Assembly (NCBI GenBank): GCA_029262675.1
Contig: JAJCYW010000020.1
Span: 202,107 to 266,106, forward strand
DNA from: Chloroflexota bacterium
GTDB taxonomy: Bacteria; Chloroflexota; Dehalococcoidia; DSTF01; RBG-16-68-14
DNA length: 64,000 nucleotides
Reading direction: 5' to 3'
Shown here: positions 10,601 to 18,882 of the stretch, one piece after another
Numbering within the stretch: position 1 is the stretch's first letter
Layout: each line of letters starts with the position of its first letter
The notes under the pieces: model-generated
Databases searched by the model: none
What the model was told of the DNA's origin: nothing
The model's input: the letters and a program-made list of their open reading frames with translations, nothing else
Translations under genes and position numbers: made by a program

Positions 10601-10822
10601 CGTCTTGAAGCGCTGAAAGACGTCCTTGTAGGTGCGGCCCCAGGCGTGGTGGACGCCCATGGGGTTGTTGGCCGTGATCGGCCCGTCAATGAAAGACCAG
10701 CGCTTGTCGGCGGCGTCGTTGCGCTGCAGGTACTGCGCGACGATGCTGTGCTCCTGCCACCATTGCAGGCGCTCGCGCTCCAGCGCCGGGAAGTCCGGCT
10801 TGGGTTCTACGTCGTCAAACAT
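7640..10822 (-). CDS. ileS: Isoleucyl-tRNA synthetase
   Basis: 1071-aa ORF trimmed to MFDDVEPKPDFPALERERLQWW; class I aaRS signatures (HHAWGRTYKD HIGH-like, EEMHKSKGNAIW KMSKS-like), IleRS editing domain. Confidence 0.96.
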   Translation of the reverse strand: MFDDVEPKPDFPALERERLQWWQEHSIVAQYLQRNDAADKRWSFIDGPITANNPMGVHHAWGRTYKDVFQRFKTMQGYKQRYQNGFDCQGLWIEVEVERAHGFSSKLDIEAFGVGKFVEECKARVQRFAAQITEQSVRLGQWMDWDDSYFTNSDENNYAIWHFLKQCHTNGWLYKGNDSMPWCPRCATGLSNMEIVTEGYREMTHRSVYLKLPLIEREDESLLVWTTTPWTLAANVAAAVHPELTYARVRQGDDVFYLSRALIDADSGKSKVLQGEFEIEVELPGRDLVGLTYRGPFDELPALDGVVHRVIEWDEVSEDEGTGIVHIAPGCGQEDFALSKQFDLPVIMPIDQFGTYTEGFGFLSDCFAGDVASPIFDSLKEKGALYRIQDYVHRYPICWRCDSELVFRVVDEWYIDMDGADGEGKPLREHMVDATHKINWIPEFGLARELDWLRNMDDWMISKKRYYGLALPIYPCACGNVDVIGSVDELQERAVEGWEKYEGHSPHRPWVDEVRIACSSCGEKVSRITDVGNPWLDAGIVPYATLDYTHTREAGLWHDWFPADFITESFPGQFRNWFYAMLAMSAVLEQREPFRAVLGHAQVRDEKGEEMHKSKGNAIWFDEAADKMGADPMRWLFMRHNPATNVNFGYAAGDEVRRNLVLTLWNTYSFFVTYANIDGWQPDGAAPLASDNELDRWLLSELHQLIADVTSGLESYETAMPARRVESFVELLSNWYVRRSRRRFWKSEDDGDKQSAYSTLHHCLVTLVKLMSPFTPFLSEELYQNLNSARSGAEDAPPSVHLCDWPDADASAIDETLNDEMRTAMRLASLGRAARSKAGIKVRQPLQCVYVRLPGKPDDDALRRLEQQVLEELNVRELALIAEDSDLLQYDIKPNLPVLGPKYGKDVGKIRAALAELDPLNVVLAAGRGEEIAAGEFTLAPDEVLVTTVEQEGYASAQESGFVVVVDTDVPESLLDEGLAREIVHRIQNMRRDAGFAISDRITTYWQGDDDIRRVLAAHGDYVRAETLSESLEEAPPPDDAHTEQQDVDGHAVTLGVRKQ

Positions 10823-10839
10823 CGCTCTTCTCCGTATAC

Positions 10840-10870
10840 AAAAAGCCCGTCCCACATCGTAGGGACGGGC
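10840..10870 (-). terminator. Intrinsic terminator of the ileS T-box
   Basis: Minus strand GCCCGTCCC TACGATGT GGGACGGGC TTTTTG; 9-bp perfect stem plus T-run. Confidence 0.95.
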
Positions 10871-11125
10871 CGGAAGCCCGCGGTACCACCCTGCTTGCCG
10901 GGCTGCATTGCCCGGCCGCTCTGCGCCGCGCTATCACGCGACTGCCATGGATAACGGTTGGCTTCCGGCCGGTCCTCGGGCTGTCGTTGGTGCAACAGCG
11001 TTCGGTCGGCGGCTCGGGAGTGATCTACGTCAGGCTCGTCCTCGCCCGCTCACACCGTACCGGGCTCGCTCTGAGGACTGGTCGCCGCGCAGGCGTCTCC
11101 GTCTCAGCCTCTCTCCGATTCTAGG
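10840..11125 (-). promoter_or_regulatory. T-box leader of ileS (specifier probably AUC, Ile)
   Basis: Minus strand carries AGGGTGGTACCGCG (10879..10892), the canonical T-box sequence, followed by a terminator. Candidate specifier ATC at 11022..11024 in GTAGATCACTCCCGAGC. AGAGA-like motif near the 5' end. 5' boundary approximate. Confidence 0.92.
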
Positions 11126-11200
11126 TTCGTTTCGCACGGCGTGTCAAGGAGCGGCGAGAGCAGTATACTGGCGTGTAGGCGGAAGAGGTGAACGTTCACG

Positions 11201-12319
11201 ATGACGAACATTCCCGGCATCACGTTGATTGGCCTAGTGGCAGCGGTTGCGCTGGCGGCCTGCGGCGGCGATGATGCCGCGCCCAATCCCACAGCCACGC
11301 CTGAAGCCGCGGCGACGGCCACGCTAGAACCAACGCCGACGGTGCAGCAGATCGGCGGCGTGGAAGCGCGCCCGATGGTCGTGGGGCCGGAGTTTGATTT
11401 GCCGGAAGGCGTGGCGTTGCTTATCGAGATGGGCTGCACCCAGTGTGATGGGCCGGTCGAAGGTATCGAGCGTGTCTATCGCGATGACGCTGGTGAGATG
11501 CGGCGCGAGACGCTCTTCTCCCTCGCCCCGGCCCCGTACGGGGAGCCCTACATCTCCAGCCTCGCTGTGTCCGGCGACGGGCAAACGCTCGCCCTTACCG
11601 TCTGCGCGCCCGGGTACTGTGGCGGGCTGGGGCCGGTAACGGCCGATGCCGCGACCGCGCTTCATGTGTCGCGGGACGGTGGTACGACTTGGGACGTGGT
11701 TGACGAGGGCAGTGGCGCCTACATAGTTCAGGCGGTGCTGGCGGATGGCCTCGTGCTTCAGCGTCTTCCGGAAGGCGAGTATGAGAGCGCATTCTATGAG
11801 CATTTCCCGGACGGCGTTCCAATAGATCCGCCGGAACCGAGAGTCTGGCCGATGGCGTACGGCGCGGGCGAGCTCGGTTGGAGTACGCTCGACGGGCGCC
11901 TGCTGCGCGAAGACGGCAGCCCGCTGTTCGAGCGTGGCGAGGCGTACGAGGCGATTCGGCCTGGCCGCAACGGACTGCAGCCGGGCCCGTCGGGCGACCA
12001 TGCAGTCATGTACACGCTCACGACTGCGGGCCCTGTTGACTACCGTCTCGCAATCCTTGATAGCGATGAGCAAGTCACGGAGCTATTCGCGCTCGACGTC
12101 TTTTCGAGAGTCGCCTCCTGGCTGCCGAGCGGCGAGCCCATAGGTACGGCTTGGTTTCAGGATGACCAACAAGCGTGGAAGCAGCCCCAGCCAAACCTCG
12201 GGGGCGCGTCTCTGCCTGCGGTGTTCGACCTGGAGGCGGGGTTGATGCGCCCGATCATCGATCCGTTTCTTGAGAAACTCGCGCGCAACACTGTTGTTGC
12301 CGTGGTGCCGTGGCCGTAG
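11201..12319 (+). CDS. Lipoprotein, hypothetical (possible BNR/sialidase-like beta-propeller)
   Basis: Lipobox LVAAVALAACGGD; 'HVSRDGGTTWDVV' BNR-like motif. Confidence 0.75.
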   Translation: MTNIPGITLIGLVAAVALAACGGDDAAPNPTATPEAAATATLEPTPTVQQIGGVEARPMVVGPEFDLPEGVALLIEMGCTQCDGPVEGIERVYRDDAGEMRRETLFSLAPAPYGEPYISSLAVSGDGQTLALTVCAPGYCGGLGPVTADAATALHVSRDGGTTWDVVDEGSGAYIVQAVLADGLVLQRLPEGEYESAFYEHFPDGVPIDPPEPRVWPMAYGAGELGWSTLDGRLLREDGSPLFERGEAYEAIRPGRNGLQPGPSGDHAVMYTLTTAGPVDYRLAILDSDEQVTELFALDVFSRVASWLPSGEPIGTAWFQDDQQAWKQPQPNLGGASLPAVFDLEAGLMRPIIDPFLEKLARNTVVAVVPWP

Positions 12320-12365
12320 GCGGCCGCGCTGGCCGCGGCTGTTGGTAGCTGTCGCGGGCCGCTGG

Positions 12366-12371
12366 TATACT
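12366..12371 (+). promoter_or_regulatory. -10 element of the tRNA promoter
   Basis: TTGGTA-18 nt-TATACT immediately upstream of the tRNA. Confidence 0.6.
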
Positions 12372-12394
12372 GAACACAGGCCCGAACCTACGGT

Positions 12395-12469
12395 GGCAGC
12401 GTAGCTCAGGGGCAGAGCAGTCGGCTCATAATCGACGGGTCGGAGGTTCGAATCCTCCCGCTGCTACCA
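12395..12469 (+). tRNA. tRNA with CAU anticodon (annotated as tRNA-Met; elongator or Ile2 not resolved)
   Basis: Cloverleaf: acceptor GGCAGCG/CGCTGCT, anticodon stem GTCGG-CTCATAA-TCGAC, T-loop GGTTCGAATCC, encoded CCA. Confidence 0.93.
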
Positions 12470-12696
12470 ATTTCAAGGATCCAGGGCGGCTATCGAGGAT
12501 AGACGATTCCCGCAGAGACTGCCGCCATCATCGCCACCGTCTTCGTCTGGACACTTGATGAGTTCCTAGGGAAGATCGCCGGGCAGATCGAGGCCGCTAC
12601 TGCATGAAAGGCGCAGTGTAAGAATGACTTTGTTCCCTGAAGCCGAGCGCCTAGGTTGGTCGAGACACCCACAGCCCTGGGAGTATCGCGACCGCT

Positions 12697-13266
12697 ATGA
12701 TGAGCATCGCGGAACCAATGGCAACACGTAAGCGCAGAATAGATCCAGACAATCCGACCGCGCGGCGCATTGTTGCCGCCGCCGAGATTGGTAAGTACAA
12801 GAACATGACGTGTATTGCCGACGAAGTTGGAGTGAGCCGAGAGCGGGTGCGGCAGGTACTCAACGCTATCGGACACACTGAGTTCGGGCGCCTGCGCCTG
12901 GAGTGGCCATGTCCCGATTGTGGATCATTGGTCGGCATTTCGCGGGCCCAATTGGATCGCACACGCCACATGCCGGCGCACTGTCGGAAGTGTGCCAGCG
13001 CCTACTGTAGACGAGAACACCTCCGAAGCAAGAACACAAACAAGAGCGGCTACTGTCTTGCCTGCATCCGGCTCCGGTCGAAGCACGTCGTGGAAGTCCG
13101 TACCTGCCTGGAGTGTGGCAAGAACCTCGAGATTACCCGGGGGCTTAGGAATCAGATTAGATTGGGACACGCTCGCGGCATATTCCACCAAGAGTGCTAT
13201 TTCGCCTATCTTCGCCGAGAGGGAAGGCCGCAGAAAGGGAAGAAAGCCAAGGCTGCCACGGTCTAG
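12697..13266 (+). CDS. Hypothetical protein with sigma-70 region-4-like HTH and multiple Zn-binding CxxC motifs
   Basis: IADEVGVSRERVRQVLNAIG (HTH) followed by CPDC, CRKC, CLAC, CLEC. Confidence 0.7.
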   Translation: MMSIAEPMATRKRRIDPDNPTARRIVAAAEIGKYKNMTCIADEVGVSRERVRQVLNAIGHTEFGRLRLEWPCPDCGSLVGISRAQLDRTRHMPAHCRKCASAYCRREHLRSKNTNKSGYCLACIRLRSKHVVEVRTCLECGKNLEITRGLRNQIRLGHARGIFHQECYFAYLRREGRPQKGKKAKAATV

Positions 13267-13302
13267 CGACATCGCTCTGCTTGCGATGCCTGCAGGCCTT
13301 GC

Positions 13303-13308
13303 CTATAC
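13303..13308 (+). promoter_or_regulatory. -10 element upstream of the zinc-ribbon gene
   Basis: TTGCGA-17 nt-TATACT. Confidence 0.5.
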
Positions 13309-13336
13309 TGAAAGAGACCACTGGCGACAATTGAAG

Positions 13337-13364
13337 AACGGCCTGCGGCGGGCCGTTTCTTGTT
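13337..13364 (+). terminator. Intrinsic terminator-like hairpin in the leader of the zinc-ribbon gene
   Basis: AACGGCC TGCGGCG GGCCGTT TCTTGTT, between the promoter at 13303 and start codon at 13399. Confidence 0.6.
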
Positions 13365-13398
13365 ACCCAGAATCGATCAAATTTGAAAGGACCACCCA

Positions 13399-14349
13399 GT
13401 GAGCTTTGCTGACAAGCAGCTAACGTGTCGCGATTGCGGCAACTCGTTCCTCTTTACCGGGGGCGAGCAGGAGTTCTACGCGAACAAGGGCCTCCAGAAC
13501 GAGCCCGTCCGCTGTCCGCCCTGCCGTTCGTCGCGCAAGTCGACCAGGCTGAACGAGCCGGAGGACGGTTACGTTAAGTACGGCGTGTTCGCCAGCTTCG
13601 GCGGGCGCACGCCGCGGCAGATGCATCCAGCCACGTGCGCGGACTGCGGCATGATGACCGAGGTGCCGTTCCAGCCGCGCGGCGACCGGCCCGTCTACTG
13701 CAGCGCCTGCTATAGCAAGATCAAGGGCGCGCAGGAGGCCGAGGCGGAGGCGGCGGAGACCGCAACTATCAGCGCCAAGTCGAGCGATGCGCCGCACGTG
13801 GACCTCACGCCTGAAGAGCGAAAGCTCGCGGAGACGCTCCTCGGCACACCAGCCGCTGCCGACGACAGCGAAGCGTCCGCTGGGGACTCTGACGACGCTT
13901 CTGAAGAGCCTAACGATGCGGTCGCCGAAGAAGCCGCCGAGGAGCCGGCGGAAGCTCCCGCTGCGTTGGCCGTTGATGAAGAGGACGGCGGAGCGCCTGC
14001 GGAGGCGGAAGCCGCCGAGACTGCGGCTGTTGGGGCCAAATCGAGCGACGGGCCGCACGTGGACCTCACGCCTGAAGAACGAAAGCTTGCGGAGACGCTT
14101 CTCGGCACGCCAGCCGCGGCCGACGACGGCGAAGCGTCCGCCGAGGCCTCTGACGACGCAGACGAATCGCAGGCGGAGGCGGCAGCACCCGCTGCAACGG
14201 CCGACGACACCGATGCTGACACGGAAGAGGCGGACGTTGAACCGGTAGACGCCGAAGCCCCCGCCGCCGCGGCGGACGATGATGACGAGGCGGGCGAAGC
14301 AACGGAAGAAGAGGCGAAGCCGGAGCCGGCGGAGGCCGTTTCGGAATAA
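13399..14349 (+). CDS. Zinc-ribbon (zf-trcl-like) protein with long acidic repeat tail
   Basis: MSFADKQLTCRDCGNSFLFTGGEQEFYANKGLQNEPVRCPPCRSSRK; second CxxC pair; Ala/Glu/Asp-rich tail. Confidence 0.85.
   Translation: MSFADKQLTCRDCGNSFLFTGGEQEFYANKGLQNEPVRCPPCRSSRKSTRLNEPEDGYVKYGVFASFGGRTPRQMHPATCADCGMMTEVPFQPRGDRPVYCSACYSKIKGAQEAEAEAAETATISAKSSDAPHVDLTPEERKLAETLLGTPAAADDSEASAGDSDDASEEPNDAVAEEAAEEPAEAPAALAVDEEDGGAPAEAEAAETAAVGAKSSDGPHVDLTPEERKLAETLLGTPAAADDGEASAEASDDADESQAEAAAPAATADDTDADTEEADVEPVDAEAPAAAADDDDEAGEATEEEAKPEPAEAVSE
13741..14160 (+). repeat. Internal direct repeat inside the zinc-ribbon gene (two units, 261-bp offset)
   Basis: EAEAAET..(A/S)KSSD(A/G)PHVDLTPEERKLAETLLGTPAAADD(S/G)EASA occurs twice, starting at 13741 and 14002. 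Confidence 0.9.
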
Positions 14350-14455
14350 CAGTGCCTTCACGCGACGGAAACATCACGAGGCCGCGCCTGTCAAGGAGCG
14401 CGGCCTCGTCGCATACGCCCGACGCTCGTGTGTCGTCCTCGTGTATGATCGGCGT

Positions 14456-14764
14456 ATGATCCCGCCTCAGGAATGTCTCGTCCAACTCGCCCGCCTCGTC
14501 GGCCGCGACGCATTCGCGGAAGAGTTCGGTCCGCCGCAGAGCGCGCAACCGGACGCCGGCGCGCTCGCCACGCTCGTCGACGAACGGCTCGATCAGATCG
14601 CACAGGGCTTGGTCGAAGAAGCGGCGGCCAGCGACGACGTTATCGACGCGGCCAGCGCGCTGGCGTACGTGGATGACCGGCTCCAGACGCTGGGCGATCT
14701 GCTCACGGGGGAGCAGTCGGCCGCCCTCCGCGCCGCGTTCCGGGAGGCGACGGCCGGGTGGTAG
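14456..14764 (+). CDS. Hypothetical protein
   Basis: MIPPQECLVQLARLVGRDAFAEEFG...; start trimmed from ORF 14279..14764. Confidence 0.55.
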   Translation: MIPPQECLVQLARLVGRDAFAEEFGPPQSAQPDAGALATLVDERLDQIAQGLVEEAAASDDVIDAASALAYVDDRLQTLGDLLTGEQSAALRAAFREATAGW

Positions 14765-14830
14765 GTGAGCTTGGGTGACGGCGCGCTGACGGTTGACACC
14801 CCTCTAGCCACCACGTAGCATCGACTCGAT

Positions 14831-16111
14831 ATGCAGGTACACCTGGAGTACGGGGAACAGGGGCTCGATGTCGAGCTGCCGGACGACGCTACCGTCCTCC
14901 AGCCTCGCGACGTGGCCGGCCTGCCAGACCCGCAGCAAGCGGTAGCGGATGCGCTGGCGCAGCCGCTCGGCTCGCCGCCGCTGGGCGAGGTCGTGAACGC
15001 TGACGACGACGTCGTAATCGTCGTCAGCGACATCACGCGGCCTGTGCCGAACAGCGTCATCTTGCCGTCGATCCTCGACGTGCTAGCCATGGCCGGCGTC
15101 CCACACGACCGCATCACGATCTTGATCGCCACGGGCCTTCACCGCGCGTCCACGGGCGAAGAGATCGATCGCGTGCTCGGCCCGGAGATCGCGAAATACT
15201 ACAACGTCGTCAACCACAATGCGCGGGACGATTCGTCTCTGCGGCTGGTCACCACCACGTCGCGCGGCGTCGAGGTCTGGATGAACCAGCGCTACCTGGA
15301 CGCCAGCGTGCGCATCGTCACCGGCTTTGTCGAGCCGCACATCTTCGCGGGCTACTCGGGCGGCGGTAAGGGCGTGCTGCCGGGCGTCGCGGGCGCGCAG
15401 GCCATCATGCGCAACCATGGCGCCGATATGCTCGGCCACCCCAAGTCGACCTGGTGCGTGTCCGACGGCAACCCGGTCTTCGAGGAGATGCGCGACATCG
15501 CGCTGCTGACGAAGCCGACGTTCTGCGTCAATGTTACGCTCAACGAGGAACGCGAAATAACTTCTGTGTTCGCAGGGGAGTTGGTGACCGCGCACGACGC
15601 CGGTATCGCGCAGGCCGAGCGACAGTACGTCATCGACATCGCCGAGCCGTTCGACATCGTCGTCAGCACGAACATGGGCTACCCGGCCGATCTCAACCTC
15701 TACCAGGCGGTGAAGGGGATGTCGGTCGCGGCACAGGGCGTGCGCGAGGGTGGGGCCGTCATTCTCGTCGCGGAGTGCCGCGACCAGCTTGGCATGGGCG
15801 AGTACGTCGATCTGCTGACGAGCGAACGTTCTCCGGCGGCGCTGCTGGAGCGCATCAACTCGCCGGGTTTCGCCTGCTACGACCAGTGGGGCGTCCAGCT
15901 CCAGGCGATGGTGCAGGCCAAGGCCGACGTCTGGCTCCACTCCAGCATGTCGCGGGAGACGACCGAATCGGCCCACCTGGCTTACTGCGCCGACGTGGCC
16001 ACGACCGTCGAGGAGCTGCGGGCGCGCCACCGCGCCGAGCATGGCCGCGACGCGACGCTGGCGGTGCTACCGCATGGCCACCTGACGGTGCCGCGGCTGG
16101 TTGATCACTAA
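14831..16111 (+). CDS. larA: LarA-family (DUF2088) nickel-dependent lactate racemase-like protein
   Basis: DITRPVPNSVILPSIL, ATGLHRASTGEEI, EPHIFAGYSGGGKGVLPGVAG, VSTNMGYPADLNLYQAVKGMS. Confidence 0.88.
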   Translation: MQVHLEYGEQGLDVELPDDATVLQPRDVAGLPDPQQAVADALAQPLGSPPLGEVVNADDDVVIVVSDITRPVPNSVILPSILDVLAMAGVPHDRITILIATGLHRASTGEEIDRVLGPEIAKYYNVVNHNARDDSSLRLVTTTSRGVEVWMNQRYLDASVRIVTGFVEPHIFAGYSGGGKGVLPGVAGAQAIMRNHGADMLGHPKSTWCVSDGNPVFEEMRDIALLTKPTFCVNVTLNEEREITSVFAGELVTAHDAGIAQAERQYVIDIAEPFDIVVSTNMGYPADLNLYQAVKGMSVAAQGVREGGAVILVAECRDQLGMGEYVDLLTSERSPAALLERINSPGFACYDQWGVQLQAMVQAKADVWLHSSMSRETTESAHLAYCADVATTVEELRARHRAEHGRDATLAVLPHGHLTVPRLVDH

Positions 16112-16240
16112 CCAGACGTAAGGGGCCCGGCTTCATGCCGGCCCGCGACACAACTTCAGGGTGCGCCAAGCCCGCCGTGACGGGAGCGATCTGTCCCGAC
16201 GCAGCCATTCCGTGTACGTGGCGCTTGCCGCTTAACGCTG

Positions 16241-17407
16241 TTAATCGACCGGACGCGTTGCCCCGTCGCCGGTGTACACGATTCGATAGAGAGTGCCGCC
16301 GAAATCGAGGACGAGCAGCGTGCCGTCGCGATCCACCACTACGTCGATCGGGTTCGTAAAACCGGCGCCGAACTCCTCTATCGTCACCTGTGGCCCCTCC
16401 GGCATTTCGTTAATGAGGGCGCGCACCAGTAGCTTGCCGCCTGGCCTGGGCGCCAGGGCGTTGCTGCCCCAGAGAGTGATGAAGAGGTCGCCCCGGTACT
16501 CGGCGGGGAACTGGTCGCCGTCGTAGTTATCGACGCCGGTGGAGCCTGTGTTGAAGCCCAGGCTTGCGATTGGCGGGATGCCGGACTGGAAGTTGTCGCA
16601 GGCGGCCCGATATGGCCAGCCGTAGTCGCCGCTCTCTCCGATCAGGTTGATTTCGTCGGTTGTGTTGCAGGGCGGGTCGGAGCCGTTATCGGTTGCCCAG
16701 AGGCGGCCCTGCGAATCGAAGGTGAGGTCGTAGGAGTTGCGCAGACCGCGGGCGTAGACGCGGAGGTCGCTGCCATCCGAGTTAGCCTGGAGGATGGTGG
16801 CCGACAGCTCGTCCTCTTCGATGCAGTCGTTGCAGGTCGAGCCGTTGGTGAGGTAGAGCTTGCCGTCGGGTCCGAAGGCGAGGCCGTTGTTCTGGTGGAC
16901 GCCGATCGGTAGGCCGGTGATGATCGCTTCCGTCTGGTCACCGACCGTATCGCCATCGGTGTCCCGAACGATGGAGACCCGGCCCTGGCTGGAGACATAG
17001 AGCGAACCATCGGGCGCGAAGTCGGCGCCGTTGGCGAAGTAAAGCTCGGAGGCAAATTCTACCTTGCGGTCGAACACGCCGTCGCCATCCGCGTCCTCCA
17101 GTCTGAGGATAATCCCCGCGTATTGAGAGACGTAGATCGCGCCCTCGGGGCTGAGGGCGACCGAGGTCGGCAAGCCTAGATCACCGGCGATGATGTAGGC
17201 CGTGAACCCGGGCGGCAGGTCGATATCGGTTGACGGCTCGATGGCCGGTATCGCGACGGTGGGCGAAGGCGCGCCGCCGGGCGTGGCGGTTGCGTCCGTC
17301 GCCTCACCGGCTGTTGGGGTGGCGGAGGGCGTGCCGCTGCTATCGCCGCCGCAGGCCGCGAGGAGCAGCGCGAGCGTGGTGAATACCAACGCGAGACGCG
17401 CGATCAT
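16241..17407 (-). CDS. PQQ-dependent sugar (glucose/sorbosone) dehydrogenase-like lipoprotein
   Basis: Lipobox LLLAACGG; LPPGFTAYIIAGDLGLPTSVALSPEGAIYVSQ..., GYDWPYR-like 'GDYGWPYRAACDN'. Confidence 0.85.
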   Translation of the reverse strand: MIARLALVFTTLALLLAACGGDSSGTPSATPTAGEATDATATPGGAPSPTVAIPAIEPSTDIDLPPGFTAYIIAGDLGLPTSVALSPEGAIYVSQYAGIILRLEDADGDGVFDRKVEFASELYFANGADFAPDGSLYVSSQGRVSIVRDTDGDTVGDQTEAIITGLPIGVHQNNGLAFGPDGKLYLTNGSTCNDCIEEDELSATILQANSDGSDLRVYARGLRNSYDLTFDSQGRLWATDNGSDPPCNTTDEINLIGESGDYGWPYRAACDNFQSGIPPIASLGFNTGSTGVDNYDGDQFPAEYRGDLFITLWGSNALAPRPGGKLLVRALINEMPEGPQVTIEEFGAGFTNPIDVVVDRDGTLLVLDFGGTLYRIVYTGDGATRPVD

Positions 17408-18882
17408 ACCCCATCCTCCCGCTGCCAGCGGAGCACCGGTTTGCGGGCCGCTGTCGCTTCGTCCAGGCGGCGGAGGGGCGCGCGCGTCGGCGCGTCGCGG
17501 ACGGTGTCCGGCTCTTCTTCCACCTCGCGCGCGATGGCCAGCATCGCCTCGCAGAAGGCGTCGACCGACTCTTTGCTCTCGGACTCCGTTGGCTCGATCA
17601 TCATCGCTTCGTCGACGATCAGCGGGAAGTAGATCGTCGGCGGGTGGACGCCGTAGTCGATCAGCCTCTTGGCGATATCGAGCGTCTTCACGCCTTTCGC
17701 CTTCTGCCGCGAGCCGGAGATCACCACTTCGTGCATGCAGCGACGGTCGTAGGCCAGGCGGTAGGCGTCGCGCAGGCGGGCCTGCACGTAGTTGGCGTTG
17801 AGCACGGCCGCCTCGCTGATGTCGCGCAGGCCCTGCGCGCCCAGGCTGAGGATGTAGGCGTAGGCTCGCACCAGCACGCCGAAGTTGCCGTGGAAAAGGC
17901 CCAGCCGGCCGATGCTGCGCTCCGGCGCGGCGAGGACGAATTCACCGTCTGGGTTACGGCGGACGTGGGGCGTGGGCAGGAACGGGGCCAGCGTCGACGT
18001 GACGGCGATTGGCCCGGCGCCGGGGCCGCCGCCGCCGTGGGGCGTGCTGAACGTCTTGTGGAGGTTGAGATGAAAGACATCGAAGCCGAGGTCGCCCGGC
18101 TTGACGCGGCCCAGCATCGCGTTCATATTCGCGCCGTCGCCGTAGAGCAGCGCGCCGTGGCTGTGCACCAGCTCGGCGATGCGCAGGATCTGCGGCTCGA
18201 ACAGTCCCAGCGTGCTTGGCAGCGTCAGCATCAGCGCGGCGACACTATCGCCGTTCCCGTCGAGCGCGGACTCCAGTGCCTCAATATCGAGGTTGCCGTC
18301 CGCGTCGGACGGGATGCTCTCGACGTCGAAGCCCGCCATCGCCGCTGTCGCCGGGTTCGTGCCGTGGGCTGAGTCGGGAACCAGCACGCGCTGCCGGTCC
18401 CCGCCGCCGTTCGACTCGTGGTACGCCCGCGCGATCAGGATGCCGGCCAGCTCGCCGTGAGCGCCCGCGTCCGGCACGAGCGACACGTCGTCCATGCCCG
18501 TGATTTCCGCCAGCTCCGTCTGCAATCCATGCATCAGCGCGAGCGCGCCCTGCGCCGTTTCGGCAGGCTGGAGCGGGTGGAGCTGCGCGAAGCCGGGCAG
18601 TCGCGCGATGTCTTCTTGGACTTTGGGGTTGTATTTCATCGAGCAGCTACCGAGCGGGTAGAAGCCCGTGTCGATGCTGAAGTTGAGCTGAGAGAGCCGC
18701 GTGAAGTAGCGCACGACATCGAGCTGCGACAGCTCAGGCAGCGGCAGCTCGTCGCGCAGCAGCGGCGCAGGCGGAAGCGGCGAGAGCGGCACGTCCGGTG
18801 CCGCTACGGCGCAGCCGATGCGGCCCGGCCGGCTCAGGTCGAACGTCAGCGTTGCGCCGAGGTCTTCCGTCGCGCCGTTCAT
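17404..18882 (-). CDS. gcvPB: Glycine dehydrogenase (aminomethyl-transferring) subunit 2
   Basis: YPLGSCSMKYNPK, PDSAHGTNPATAAMAGF, HLNLHKTFSTPHGGGGPGAGPI. Confidence 0.97.
   Translation of the reverse strand: MNGATEDLGATLTFDLSRPGRIGCAVAAPDVPLSPLPPAPLLRDELPLPELSQLDVVRYFTRLSQLNFSIDTGFYPLGSCSMKYNPKVQEDIARLPGFAQLHPLQPAETAQGALALMHGLQTELAEITGMDDVSLVPDAGAHGELAGILIARAYHESNGGGDRQRVLVPDSAHGTNPATAAMAGFDVESIPSDADGNLDIEALESALDGNGDSVAALMLTLPSTLGLFEPQILRIAELVHSHGALLYGDGANMNAMLGRVKPGDLGFDVFHLNLHKTFSTPHGGGGPGAGPIAVTSTLAPFLPTPHVRRNPDGEFVLAAPERSIGRLGLFHGNFGVLVRAYAYILSLGAQGLRDISEAAVLNANYVQARLRDAYRLAYDRRCMHEVVISGSRQKAKGVKTLDIAKRLIDYGVHPPTIYFPLIVDEAMMIEPTESESKESVDAFCEAMLAIAREVEEEPDTVRDAPTRAPLRRLDEATAARKPVLRWQREDGV

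Noticed and set aside
11190-11201. TGAACGTTCA palindrome before the 11201 lipoprotein as a LexA box
   Set aside because: Spacing does not match CGAACRNRYGTTYC; short palindrome expected by chance.
16128-16155. GGGCCCGGCTTCATGCCGGCCC hairpin after larA as a paired-hairpin repeat
   Set aside because: Stem is bulged and no second hairpin follows; probably just a terminator between convergent genes.
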